Below are positions 55,206 to 63,504 of a DNA stretch of 64,000 nucleotides, piece by piece. Location of the stretch: the IMG/VR virus record IMGVR_UViG_3300045747_000276, positions 1-64,000 of that record, one strand, 5' to 3'. The notes under the pieces were generated by a model that saw only the letters and a program-made list of their open reading frames with translations, searched no databases and was not told the origin of the DNA. The stretch comes from a virus. Position 1 is the first letter of the stretch. Each line of letters begins with the position of its first letter. The position numbers and the translations under genes are program-made.

Positions 55206-55775
55206 ATGACAGCAATTTTAGCATTAGATATTTCAGGACAACCGGTTAAGTGGATAAACGTCGAAGAGGCAGTTCACTATTACGCAACAGACAAAGTAAT
55301 TTTTGAATTGGGTGATGTAGTAGCGACTTTGCGCGGTGGGCACAATAACCAAGGAATTCAATCTAAGATTTCGACTAAATCTATCATTGCAGTTTCTGGT
55401 GGAGGTTCCAAAAATAATAAGCAAGATGCCACTCTAAGCAAGAATGATTATCTATTCAGACGAGACCGGTGTGTATGTGCATACTGTGGCGAAACATTCA
55501 GAGAGTTTGAATTGACTCGTGAACACATTACACCAAAGGCACAAGGTGGAAAAGACACATGGATGAACCTAGTTACTGCTTGCGGTCCTTGTAATCACCA
55601 CAAGGCAAATAGGACACCAGAGCAAGCAGGCATGGAATTGATTTACGTTCCTTACATACCATCAAGGTGGGAGGGATTTATTTTGGCAAACAGGAAGATT
55701 CTTGTTGATCAAATGGAATATCTTACATCTAAGCTTCCAAAACATAGCCGGTGGCACCCAAACTATATTTGTTAA
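55206..55775 (+). CDS. HNH endonuclease
   Basis: 189 residues. CAYCGETF, LTREHITPKAQGGKDTWMNLVTACGPCNHHKANRTP is the zinc-anchored HNH core (His in REHI, Asn in NLV, His in NHHK). May be a homing or packaging-related nuclease. It lies upstream of the radical SAM gene, same strand. Confidence 0.85.
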   Translation: MTAILALDISGQPVKWINVEEAVHYYATDKVIFELGDVVATLRGGHNNQGIQSKISTKSIIAVSGGGSKNNKQDATLSKNDYLFRRDRCVCAYCGETFREFELTREHITPKAQGGKDTWMNLVTACGPCNHHKANRTPEQAGMELIYVPYIPSRWEGFILANRKILVDQMEYLTSKLPKHSRWHPNYIC

Positions 55776-55788
55776 CATTTAAATTATT

Positions 55789-56946
55789 ATGAAAATTGTT
55801 CGATATCCAGTAACCAATACAAAACGTCTGTTTAGTGATGACTACAATTATCACTTTAATCAGAAAACAGGTGCATTCGCCAGATGGGGTGCAACACTAG
55901 AAGATGATCCTAAGGTAGGAAAACTGGAAATTTTCGACCTTGAGGTATCAGAAGAATGCAATGGTATTCCTGATGTTGGGTCTAGTATTGCCGTTCCCTG
56001 TAAACATTGTTACAAGAGCAATACTAAATCTGGTCGAAATATGTCCTTTGAAACATTTAAGAACATTTTCGATAAATTGCCTGAATCCCTAACCCAGATA
56101 GCATTTGGTATTGGTGATATGGACGCAAACCCAGACTTAGTTAAAATGTTTGATTACTGCAGGGTCAATAAACACAATCCGGGTGTAGTTCCGAATTTAA
56201 CTATTAATGGGTGGGGATTGACTGACGAATGGGCAGATATACTGGCAGAAAAATGTGGTGCCGCTGCAGTTAGCAGGTATGATAATAAGGATGTGTGTTA
56301 TGATGCAGTTAAGAAGTTGACTGACCGTGGCATGGCGCAGGTTAACATTCACGCTGTGATTGCTAATGAGAATGTAGAACAATGCTATGAATTAATAAAT
56401 GATGCAATTTCTGACCCTCGTCTAAGTAAGATGAAAGCTATTGTTTTCCTCACGCTTAAACCAAAAGGCAAACGCAATACATGGACAACAATTAAAGATG
56501 TCACTGTTTATCGCAACTTGGTTTCTTATGCCATGGATAGAGACATTGGAATTGGGTTTGATTCTTGTAGTGCACCAACATTCCTTGCAGCGATGAAGGA
56601 TCATCCGAGGTTTGATTTATTTAGTCAGTTGAGCGAATCGTGTGAATCCGATCGCTTCAGTGGTTATGCTAATGTGGACGGAATATGGAGTCATTGTTCA
56701 TTCACTGAGGGTCTTCCAAATTGGGGGACAGTTGACCTTAAAACGATAACAGATTTTGATAAAGAAGTTTGGAATGCACCCGAGGTAAAACGATTTCGTG
56801 AATGCCTTACCTGCCAAGATAACTCTCATATTGGGGATGAAGTATATTTGTGCCCAGTATATGATTTGTACTCAGAAGAAGTGGGTAGAGCAAAAAGTGC
56901 AGTTGTTAAATCTGACCGACGGGTCATTGAAATTATGAGTGCTTAA
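55789..56946 (+). CDS. radical SAM protein
   Basis: 385 residues. Cys-x13-Cys-x2-Cys at about residues 57-74 (ECNGI...PCKHCYK) is a variant of the radical SAM cluster site, with FGIGDMDANPDL as the SAM-binding turn; C-terminal cysteines (FDSCSAP, CLTC, YLCP) suggest a second cluster region. The gene precedes a cysteine-rich protein and three paralogues with a shared N-terminal motif, so peptide modification is a possibility. Confidence 0.75.
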   Translation: MKIVRYPVTNTKRLFSDDYNYHFNQKTGAFARWGATLEDDPKVGKLEIFDLEVSEECNGIPDVGSSIAVPCKHCYKSNTKSGRNMSFETFKNIFDKLPESLTQIAFGIGDMDANPDLVKMFDYCRVNKHNPGVVPNLTINGWGLTDEWADILAEKCGAAAVSRYDNKDVCYDAVKKLTDRGMAQVNIHAVIANENVEQCYELINDAISDPRLSKMKAIVFLTLKPKGKRNTWTTIKDVTVYRNLVSYAMDRDIGIGFDSCSAPTFLAAMKDHPRFDLFSQLSESCESDRFSGYANVDGIWSHCSFTEGLPNWGTVDLKTITDFDKEVWNAPEVKRFRECLTCQDNSHIGDEVYLCPVYDLYSEEVGRAKSAVVKSDRRVIEIMSA

Positions 56947-57197
56947 TGGAAAAATGTTTTGATGGTTGGGCCCGAGACAATGGAAATATTTCAGGTAGGT
57001 GTTGCTGCAACTGTAAATATCAGAGGCCTATTGTGGGGCACCCATGGAATAAAAGAATGGGTAGTCCCATACAGGGCCCAATGGATATAGTTATAGGGTT
57101 TGGGTGCAACATACCAGATGCACCCAATACAGTTTTTTTTGAATTTAAGCACGGAATGTGTGAAAACCATGATTGGGATAGAGATGAAGAAAAATAG
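56946..57197 (+). CDS. cysteine-rich 83-residue protein
   Basis: MEKCFDGWARDNGNISGRCCCNCKYQRP...; six cysteines, one group CCCNC. TAATG coupling to the radical SAM gene. Not recognised. Confidence 0.5.
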   Translation: MEKCFDGWARDNGNISGRCCCNCKYQRPIVGHPWNKRMGSPIQGPMDIVIGFGCNIPDAPNTVFFEFKHGMCENHDWDRDEEK

Positions 57198-57438
57198 CGA
57201 ATTTAATGTTTTTAGAAAGTTGTTTGCTGTCGCAACTGACAATTGTTCTATAGAGGGTGTGAATAGTGCTTATTCGTGGGAAGATGAATATGCTAAGCTC
57301 ATAGCAAAAGAAATAATCACTAGGATCGAAGATTCCGCTGTGGGTGATTATGGTGCAGGTGAATGGGACAGGGGGTATGATACAGGATTAGCGCAAGCCA
57401 CTGCAGTCATACGTCTTATGATCAAGGAAATGCTATGA
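57184..57438 (+). CDS. unknown 84-residue protein
   Basis: MKKNSEFNVFRKLFAVATDN...YDTGLAQATAVIRLMIKEML; helical. Overlaps both neighbours. Not recognised. Confidence 0.5.
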   Translation: MKKNSEFNVFRKLFAVATDNCSIEGVNSAYSWEDEYAKLIAKEIITRIEDSAVGDYGAGEWDRGYDTGLAQATAVIRLMIKEML

Positions 57439-57710
57439 AATTGAGGATGGGGTTTGTTTCAAACTCATCTAGCAGCTCTTTTATTGTTGCTAAGGCATAT
57501 CTTAAGCCATGGCAGATTGATGCACTCATCGAGGTGTGCAAAGAGTCTATGGGCCCCTGGGACGATTCTTGGGGTGTAGAAGTTGATGATTACAATGTAA
57601 GGGGATTTACTTATATGAATAATAATCGTGATGAAGAAGGTGGTCTGGAATCTTGGATGATTAAAAACAAGTTTCCTATGAAAGCAATTGTTTGGGAGAA
57701 TGATGAATGA
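57435..57710 (+). CDS. GFVSNSSSSSF paralogue 1
   Basis: 91 residues. Opens MKLRMGFVSNSSSSSFIVAK, a motif shared with the next two genes; the rest is acidic and unrelated (DDSWGVEVDDYNVRG). The same N-terminal signature occurs in scattered phage and bacterial hypotheticals, role unknown. Coupled by ATGA. Confidence 0.6.
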   Translation: MKLRMGFVSNSSSSSFIVAKAYLKPWQIDALIEVCKESMGPWDDSWGVEVDDYNVRGFTYMNNNRDEEGGLESWMIKNKFPMKAIVWENDE

Positions 57711-58012
57711 AGATTAGACAAGGTTTTGTATCGAACAGTTCAAGTTCGTCTTTTGTGTGTTGTATCTCTGGTGTGTCATTTGAAGGGTATGACGGAGAAT
57801 ATGATTGTACCTACGCTCAGTGTGCGGCAGGACATGAATTTGAAGCAGATGACTTTCCAGAAGTATTGGCATATTTGAAAGAAGATGGTGATAACTACGA
57901 AGTTCCTAAGGACATCTGCCCTGTATGTAATGGTAAGGCTAAGACTCTTATCGTAACTAGGTTGAAAAAGGAACTGAAACATTTGGGTATTGATATTGGG
58001 GATTTGGTATGA
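57707..58012 (+). CDS. GFVSNSSSSSF paralogue 2, zinc-ribbon body
   Basis: 101 residues. Opens MKIRQGFVSNSSSSSFVCCI; the body has CTYAQC and CPVCNG, a likely zinc site, so the common N terminus is attached to different bodies. ATGA overlaps on both sides. Confidence 0.6.
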   Translation: MKIRQGFVSNSSSSSFVCCISGVSFEGYDGEYDCTYAQCAAGHEFEADDFPEVLAYLKEDGDNYEVPKDICPVCNGKAKTLIVTRLKKELKHLGIDIGDLV

Positions 58013-58494
58013 AAGTTAGATCTGGGTTTGTTAGTAACAGTAGTTCAAGTTCATTTATAATCGCAGTTCCTGCTGATATGAATCTTGGGTTTGATGAGTT
58101 GCACAATGCAGTTTTTGGTAGTGATAAAATTCAATACTTTGGTCCTGAATACCCAGGGATGTCCCGCGTCTCTGTGGATTCTTGTCAGATCATTAGTAGT
58201 ATGTTGAATAGAATCAAGAAGGTTGATGATTTGTCTGATTTGATTGAAGCAGCATACGATCAACCCAACATGGACGATTACAGAATGGAAGACGGAAAGT
58301 ACGACTGGGATGCATATGATGAAGTTCGCAAAGTAGAAAATAGTAAAGAGGCAGCAAAGTTATCATCTAAGTTTCCAAAACATGATTTCTACAGCGTAGA
58401 ATATAGTGATAATGATGGAGAATTTGAATGTGAGGTTGAGCATGGCGCCGCACTAAGGTACCAGGAGAATATTGTAAGAGTGAGTCACCATTAA
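58009..58494 (+). CDS. GFVSNSSSSSF paralogue 3
   Basis: 161 residues. Opens MKVRSGFVSNSSSSSFIIAV; an acidic body with DNDGEFECEVEHGAAL. Third member of the tandem set. Function unknown. Confidence 0.6.
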   Translation: MKVRSGFVSNSSSSSFIIAVPADMNLGFDELHNAVFGSDKIQYFGPEYPGMSRVSVDSCQIISSMLNRIKKVDDLSDLIEAAYDQPNMDDYRMEDGKYDWDAYDEVRKVENSKEAAKLSSKFPKHDFYSVEYSDNDGEFECEVEHGAALRYQENIVRVSHH

Positions 58495-58502
58495 GGAACT
58501 AA

Positions 58503-59165
58503 ATGAAATTAGCTATAGCATCCATTTTATTAACTGCATCATTGAGTGCAGTTTCAGGCAATTGTGATAAATTTTACCCAGGTGGTAAAGAGTTTATTGT
58601 GCCATCCACAGTAGAATTATGTAACTCTTTCTACGTCACCAGGTTTGATAATACACATAACAGAAATGTAATGTCTATTGACCTAGTTAAAGCATCCCGA
58701 CCCAGGGTCCAGCGTGAAGATAATTTCAGGGCTGATTCTAGGGTGACTAGACCAGCGAACCCGAGCGATTATACCCGATCTGGGTATGACAAAGGGCACA
58801 TGGTTCCTGCAGCAGATGCGAATACTCCTCAAGATATGAGTGATACGTTTTTATTGACTAATATGACGCCACAGGTACCGTCATTAAATAGGGGAGCATG
58901 GCGTGAACTTGAGGAATCAATTAGGAATAATGCATGGACAACTCGTAGGGACACGTACGTTATAACCGGTGCACTTTACAAGTCCATCATCACCGCTACA
59001 ATTGGCAAAAACAAAGTTCCGGTTCCTACTGGGTATTACAAGATTGTATATTTGCCATTAGGTGTAAAGGCATATTATGCTGATAATACACCAACAGGTA
59101 CAGTTAAACCAGTGCCAGTCAGTGAAATAGAAAATAAATCAGGATTGGTTTTCCCTAAATTATGA
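58503..59165 (+). CDS. secreted DNA/RNA non-specific endonuclease (NucA-type)
   Basis: 220 residues. A signal peptide (MKLAIASILLTASLSAVSG) then a beta-beta-alpha-metal nuclease with DKGHMVPAAD (catalytic His99) and FLLTNMTPQ. It would act in the periplasm or outside, degrading DNA such as that of competing phages or the lysed host. Unusual cargo for a phage. Confidence 0.82.
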   Translation: MKLAIASILLTASLSAVSGNCDKFYPGGKEFIVPSTVELCNSFYVTRFDNTHNRNVMSIDLVKASRPRVQREDNFRADSRVTRPANPSDYTRSGYDKGHMVPAADANTPQDMSDTFLLTNMTPQVPSLNRGAWRELEESIRNNAWTTRRDTYVITGALYKSIITATIGKNKVPVPTGYYKIVYLPLGVKAYYADNTPTGTVKPVPVSEIENKSGLVFPKL

Positions 59166-59482
59166 TTAAGCCACATGAGGTATTCACAAACTCCTTTGTT
59201 ATTCTACTGGAATCTATGGGGTTTGTGTTTGATAGAAAAATAAAGAGAAACCTTAAGGATGAACAGTTGTGCTTGTCCTACGATAGTAAAATCAACCCCA
59301 TAAACATAATTGACGAGTCCCTAGTCAAAATGGGGATAAAGTCAGACAGGTCAGCGATTGACACATATTCGGGTCAATGGTTGATCTGGGGAAAGAAGCC
59401 AAGCGGGCTGTGGCTCATCATCATAGACACCCAAAAACGCACTTTGACGTTATTTTTCAGTGTTGTTCCGTTGCACTATTGA
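59162..59482 (+). CDS. unknown 106-residue protein
   Basis: MIKPHEVFTNSFVILLESMGFVFD...; ends with a hydrophobic beta stretch (LWLIIIDTQKRTLTLFFSVV). ATGA overlap with the nuclease gene. Not recognised. Confidence 0.45.
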   Translation: MIKPHEVFTNSFVILLESMGFVFDRKIKRNLKDEQLCLSYDSKINPINIIDESLVKMGIKSDRSAIDTYSGQWLIWGKKPSGLWLIIIDTQKRTLTLFFSVVPLHY

Positions 59483-59507
59483 CATTTAAGTTTAGATGCA
59501 TCATAAT
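59479..59507 (+). promoter_or_regulatory. early promoter
   Basis: TTGACA, TTTAAGT at the start of the 17-base spacer, CATAAT. Confidence 0.7.
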
Positions 59508-59549
59508 TCATTCATGTGTTTGAAACAATCAATTTGGAGAATGTAATTT

Positions 59550-59762
59550 ATGATACGACAGATCGCCCCAAATATCCGGATTTCATATCAAGGAGATCCC
59601 AGGATTGTTGCTTACGATGTTTGTGTAGAGAAGTTGGATTCTGACGAATGGACAATGGTGCGTGGGTTCAATAGCATGTCTGATGACTATGCTTGCATAA
59701 ATGCAAATGAATTCGCATACGCCATGATTGAACGCGACCGGTTGACGGTTAAGTTGCATTAG
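59550..59762 (+). CDS. unknown 70-residue protein
   Basis: MIRQIAPNIRISYQGDPRIVAYD...; GGAG upstream. Its end overlaps the next promoter. Not recognised. Confidence 0.5.
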   Translation: MIRQIAPNIRISYQGDPRIVAYDVCVEKLDSDEWTMVRGFNSMSDDYACINANEFAYAMIERDRLTVKLH

Positions 59763-59770
59763 TGTATAAT
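59742..59770 (+). promoter_or_regulatory. early promoter
   Basis: TTGACG, 17 bases (GTTAAGT...), TATAAT. Confidence 0.6.
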
Positions 59771-59811
59771 TAATTCAATTATGAAATTTAACAAGTTTGA
59801 TCAATCAACGG

Positions 59812-59840
59812 TTGACAAATAAGGCAAATAAAATCATAAT
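59812..59840 (+). promoter_or_regulatory. early promoter
   Basis: TTGACA, 17 bases, CATAAT; second of two promoters before 59885. Confidence 0.6.
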
Positions 59841-59884
59841 TGTTTTATTGATGTTTTTGAAACAACCCTTAAAGGAAATTTATT

Positions 59885-60214
59885 ATGACAGTTATCAACA
59901 CCCAAATCAAGCGCAAACAAGAACTCGTTGCAGCATTGCAAGCAGAGATTCGTGGGTTGCGTGAACAGCGCAACATTGTTTGGAATGGCAAAATTGATGC
60001 CAACAAGGCCAAAAAGGCCGAGCGTGAACAAAAGGCAGCTCTCCGAGCACAAACAAAAGCAGTTAAAGATGAAACAAAAGCGATCAAGGCAGCATCTCTT
60101 GCAAAAGCCAAAGCAGATCGTGTAATGAAACTTGAACTTAAACTTGCATCATTGAAAGCAAAGCGCGAACCAATGACAAAAGAAGACCTCCGTAAATCCG
60201 GCGGCATGGTTTAA
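59885..60214 (+). CDS. lysine/alanine-rich coiled-coil protein
   Basis: 109 residues, very basic and almost fully helical (QKAALRAQTKAVKDETKAIKA). Histone-like composition suggests nucleic-acid binding. AAAGGAAA upstream and two promoters point to strong early expression. Confidence 0.55.
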   Translation: MTVINTQIKRKQELVAALQAEIRGLREQRNIVWNGKIDANKAKKAEREQKAALRAQTKAVKDETKAIKAASLAKAKADRVMKLELKLASLKAKREPMTKEDLRKSGGMV

Positions 60215-60220
60215 TTTGCA

Positions 60221-60249
60221 GGGAGTGTTGACAATAAATCGACACTCCC
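60221..60249 (+). terminator. terminator overlapping the next promoter
   Basis: GGGAGTGT/ACACTCCC, 8-bp stem; the loop and right arm contain the spacer of the promoter at 60228. Confidence 0.65.
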
Positions 60250-60256
60250 TTACAAT
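60228..60256 (+). promoter_or_regulatory. early promoter of the Ro-like gene
   Basis: TTGACA (60228-60233), 17 bases, TACAAT (60251-60256); leader of about 85 bases. Confidence 0.6.
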
Positions 60257-60281
60257 AATCAAACATTGAAAAATGTAATTT

Positions 60282-60337
60282 AGTTTGGGTTCAGCAACCT
60301 ATATCAATCATACTGAAACCAAAGTCCAAACTGTTAA
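60282..60337 (+). promoter_or_regulatory. leader RNA element, copy 5 (Ro-like gene)
   Basis: AGTTTGG (60282-60288)/CCAAACT (60326-60332), GTTCAGCAACC after the first strand, GTTAAAAGGA after the second, which contains the ribosome binding site. Same element as in the tRNA-array RNAs. Confidence 0.65.
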
Positions 60338-60348
60338 AAGGAATTTAA

Positions 60349-61752
60349 ATGAACGCATTTGTTAACGCTATCGGTACTCCAAATAAGACTGTAACTACCA
60401 ATGGAATGGTAGCATTCGATAAGACAGGCTCCAAGTTGGTAGATATGTTCTTCAACATTGGTGCAGCTCGCAACAACCCAAATATTGTTCCTCAATTCAT
60501 GCAAGCATTTGCAGAGGACAAACTGTTGGCCACAAAGATGTTATTCTGGGCCCGTGATGTTCGAGGTGGAGCAGGTGAACGTAAGGTTTTCCGTGATATT
60601 TTGTCAAAGCTGGCAGTAACTAACCCAGATTTAGTGAAGAAGAATTTGCCGCTTGTGGCAAAGTATGGTCGTTGGGATGACCTCCTTATCCTTAAGGGTG
60701 ATGTATTGCAATCTGCATATCGCCTAATTGGTACTGCCATTAAATCAGGCAATGGTCTGTGCGGTAAGTGGATGCCCCGCAAGGGCCCAGAGGCTGCAGC
60801 ACTTCGGTCAGCACTTGGGATGTCACCAAAACAATACAGAAAGACCCTTGTCGGTTTAACGTCGGTTGTTGAGACCCAAATGTGTGCTAAGACATGGGAT
60901 AACATTGAGTTCGGTCATGTGCCTTCAATTGCAGCAGCACGGTATCAAAAAGCATTCGCAAAGAACGCTGAGGTGAAGTATAAAGAATATCGAGACGCTC
61001 TAGTTACTGGTGAAGCAAAGATCAACGCATCTAGCATTTTCCCTCACGATGTTATCAAGAGCCTGCAGTCGGGTCTGGTAGATGTTGCAACAGCACAATG
61101 GAATGCATTACCTAATTATCTAGGTGACCAAAAGGTGTTGGCACTGGTTGACGTGTCAGGTTCTATGTCCTGCCCAGCAGGAAAGAATAGTAACACAACA
61201 TGTCTAGATGTGTCATTGTCCCTTGGTTTGTATGTGTCGGACAAATTGACTGGTGCTTTCAAGGATACATTCTTGACATTTAGTGCATCACCACAATTGT
61301 TGACCCTTAAAGGTTCTATTGCAGAAAAGTTAGGACAATTGGAGTCATCTGATGATTGGGAAATGAATACTAATATTGAATTGGCGTTTGATGCAATTCT
61401 TAAGACGGCAGTAAAGGCAAATGCTCCCCAAGAGGATATGCCAGATGTTCTGTTGATTATGTCAGATATGCAATTTGATCAATGTGCAGATTGGGGCGAC
61501 ACCATGCAAACTATGATGCAACGCAAGTATGAAAATGCGGGGTATAAGGTGCCTACAATTGTGTTCTGGAATCTCAATGGTTCACACGGAAATGTGCCTG
61601 GCACATCCGTTGATAAGGGAGTTATGATGGTTTCTGGGTTCTCCCCAGCAATCCTTAAGGCAGTTCTTGCCTGTGATCTGACCAATGTCACACCATACAG
61701 TATGATGTTGGAGGTCCTAAACGGTGATCGTTACGCAAACGTAACCGTATAA
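60349..61752 (+). CDS. Ro60/TROVE-related vWA protein (DUF2828-like)
   Basis: 467 residues. An N-terminal helical-repeat region with RDVRGGAGERKVFRDIL and LVAKYGRWDDLL, then a von Willebrand A domain whose MIDAS is DVSGSMS and TNIE, with LLIMSDMQFD. This matches DUF2828-like proteins related to Ro60, which binds misfolded RNA and Y RNAs. The leader carries an RNA element also found in the tRNA region. RNA binding is inferred from the family. Confidence 0.7.
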   Translation: MNAFVNAIGTPNKTVTTNGMVAFDKTGSKLVDMFFNIGAARNNPNIVPQFMQAFAEDKLLATKMLFWARDVRGGAGERKVFRDILSKLAVTNPDLVKKNLPLVAKYGRWDDLLILKGDVLQSAYRLIGTAIKSGNGLCGKWMPRKGPEAAALRSALGMSPKQYRKTLVGLTSVVETQMCAKTWDNIEFGHVPSIAAARYQKAFAKNAEVKYKEYRDALVTGEAKINASSIFPHDVIKSLQSGLVDVATAQWNALPNYLGDQKVLALVDVSGSMSCPAGKNSNTTCLDVSLSLGLYVSDKLTGAFKDTFLTFSASPQLLTLKGSIAEKLGQLESSDDWEMNTNIELAFDAILKTAVKANAPQEDMPDVLLIMSDMQFDQCADWGDTMQTMMQRKYENAGYKVPTIVFWNLNGSHGNVPGTSVDKGVMMVSGFSPAILKAVLACDLTNVTPYSMMLEVLNGDRYANVTV

Positions 61753-61758
61753 TAATAA

Positions 61759-61779
61759 GGGGTGGTGCAATGCCACCCC
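61759..61779 (+). terminator. terminator after the Ro-like gene
   Basis: GGGGTGG/CCACCCC seven-bp stem with TGCAATG loop, then AATTTAATT. Confidence 0.6.
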
Positions 61780-61829
61780 AATTTAATTCATATTGTGTTT
61801 AGAAAATTTTTAACAAAACTTAGCGAAAA

Positions 61830-62111
61830 ATGCCTGCAATTAACCTCCACACCAAGTTCGGATATAAAACATACTGCGAAGTAGAGAATAAATTTCTTGA
61901 TGCCAAATATAGTGACACATTAGACGCATATAAGGGAGTTCTTTTTAAAGAACGAGATAAAGCAGAGCGTGATGTTCTACATTTCCTCAATGATGAAAAA
62001 TTGACAAAAAAGTATAAAATGGATGATAATGACAAAGAGGGGTGGGTTCTCTGGAAAGAAATGTCAGAGAAGTATTCAGTATTAAATTATTTTTATAATC
62101 GTAGGAGTTAA
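61830..62111 (+). CDS. unknown 93-residue charged protein
   Basis: MPAINLHTKFGYKTYCEVENKF...; highly charged helical. No strong ribosome site. Not recognised. Confidence 0.5.
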   Translation: MPAINLHTKFGYKTYCEVENKFLDAKYSDTLDAYKGVLFKERDKAERDVLHFLNDEKLTKKYKMDDNDKEGWVLWKEMSEKYSVLNYFYNRRS

Positions 62112-62112
62112 A

Positions 62113-62460
62113 ATGTTTTTCAAGTCATTTAAGAAGGAAGACGAGAAACCTAGAGATGGAGAAGTGGAATCAGCATTAATGACCACAATCGAATCTCTTG
62201 AAAATGATATAAGTGCACTAAAACATACAATTGCCAAATTAAAGTGCAATGATGATTGTGAATTTGTATTTGATTGGGAATCTGCTGGTGCATTCTCAAT
62301 CGAAAGAAGTCGGGACGGAGTAACAACCATAGGTTATACTAGGAATGTTGATTCTAAAACTTCCCCAGGTGAATGGGCACTATATTGTAATATAACAACA
62401 CACAATAAGTTGGCAGAATCATTCCGAGAGTGGCTCCGAGTTAAAGGGACTGCAGAATGA
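62113..62460 (+). CDS. unknown 115-residue protein
   Basis: Helical coil at the start (ALMTTIESLENDISALKH), then a beta-rich part ending WLRVKGTAE. AGGAGT upstream. Not recognised. Confidence 0.5.
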   Translation: MFFKSFKKEDEKPRDGEVESALMTTIESLENDISALKHTIAKLKCNDDCEFVFDWESAGAFSIERSRDGVTTIGYTRNVDSKTSPGEWALYCNITTHNKLAESFREWLRVKGTAE

Positions 62461-62693
62461 CTGATACAGAACAACCTAGGTTTCTAGACGCCACAACATT
62501 CCAACTCGGGGTGGAGGCGCTAACACGAGAAAAACGAATTGACCACCTGGATGCAGTAATTATGTTCTGCAAAGAAAATGATCTAGAACCAGATGAGATT
62601 AAGAAGTTATTGACATCAAATCTCAAAGATAAAATTAAGATGGCTGCTATTGACGGCGGCTATATGAAAAGAGAAGCAACACTTCCAATTTAG
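62457..62693 (+). CDS. unknown 78-residue protein
   Basis: ATGA-coupled. LDAVIMFCKENDLEPDEIKKLLTSNLKDKI resembles the short helical segment of T4 RegB/clamp-loader-like small proteins (late sigma co-factor gp33-type helices) only loosely; not assigned. Confidence 0.45.
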   Translation: MTDTEQPRFLDATTFQLGVEALTREKRIDHLDAVIMFCKENDLEPDEIKKLLTSNLKDKIKMAAIDGGYMKREATLPI

Positions 62694-62695
62694 AC

Positions 62696-62878
62696 ATGGC
62701 ACATTATTTTTATATATTATCGTGGGTTTTTGCTGCGCTGAGCACAATTTCTGTCGTTAGCACAATTATGTGGTTTTTGAGTCTTGCACCATTCCAGCAA
62801 CATCATGCTAGAATTTCAATTATTCCGTTTATTATCGCTATCGTTTGTTGGCCGTATGTGTTAGTTGGACCTAAATAG
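62696..62878 (+). CDS. 60-residue membrane protein
   Basis: Two hydrophobic helices (FYILSWVFAALSTISVVSTIM and IIPFIIAIVCWPYVLV). Inner membrane likely; function unknown. Confidence 0.5.
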   Translation: MAHYFYILSWVFAALSTISVVSTIMWFLSLAPFQQHHARISIIPFIIAIVCWPYVLVGPK

Positions 62879-62889
62879 GAAATATTATC

Positions 62890-63504
62890 ATGACTGGGTT
62901 TGAATTTTTTAAGATTTACACCCCATTAAAATTACATTTTACGCAAGAGTCGTATGATGGATTCAAATATAAATGGCAAACTAGGGCTATATCTAATGAT
63001 GGGTTTTGTGCTAGGAAAGATCGGTTTCTATTTGAAAAATGGGGAAAACAACATAAAAATAGCATATCCGCTGGGCAATTGGTTATTAGCAATTTCATAT
63101 ATAACAGTGCGAATTGGTTATATGATGATATGCAAGACGCGCAAGATGTTTATACCAAATGGAAGTCCGTAAGAGAGTCTATAACAAAAACATTCGAAGA
63201 TGATTTAAATGAACTCAATGCACACAAACTACTATGGGATCAATGCATTTCCAGAACCCCAAAGGGAAATGCTGCTCCACTTCTCCAATTATATTTGGCT
63301 AAACGGATACACCCAGAGTCAGTGGTTATATCCGATAACATCAATTCTTTTATTGATAGGTGGGCAAATGAATACAACCTAGATCCACTTATAAAAGACG
63401 AGATGGTCAAATTAAAAAAGTATGTCCCTTTTGTCAAGTTCGATAGGGATAAAGTGCAAGAAAAATTTACTAGTTTATTTAGAGAAGAAAATGAAAAAAA
63501 TTGA
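62890..63504 (+). CDS. unknown 204-residue protein
   Basis: MTGFEFFKIYTPLKLHFTQESYDGFKYKWQTRA...; basic, helical. The opening FKIYTPLKLHFT and FLFEKWGK resemble a phage family of DNA-metabolism proteins of unknown function. TAGGAAA upstream. Confidence 0.5.
   Translation: MTGFEFFKIYTPLKLHFTQESYDGFKYKWQTRAISNDGFCARKDRFLFEKWGKQHKNSISAGQLVISNFIYNSANWLYDDMQDAQDVYTKWKSVRESITKTFEDDLNELNAHKLLWDQCISRTPKGNAAPLLQLYLAKRIHPESVVISDNINSFIDRWANEYNLDPLIKDEMVKLKKYVPFVKFDRDKVQEKFTSLFREENEKN

Noticed and set aside
55789-56946. QueE for the deazaguanine pathway
   Set aside because: Its Cys-x13-Cys-x2-Cys spacing recalls some QueE variants, but it is much longer, has extra C-terminal cysteines, and is 17 kb from the other pathway genes.
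60282-60337. preQ1 riboswitch in front of the Ro-like gene
   Set aside because: The GTTCAGCAACC loop recalls preQ1-I loops and the phage has a deazaguanine pathway, but the A-rich tail and CTA pairing of preQ1-I are missing and the gene is unrelated.
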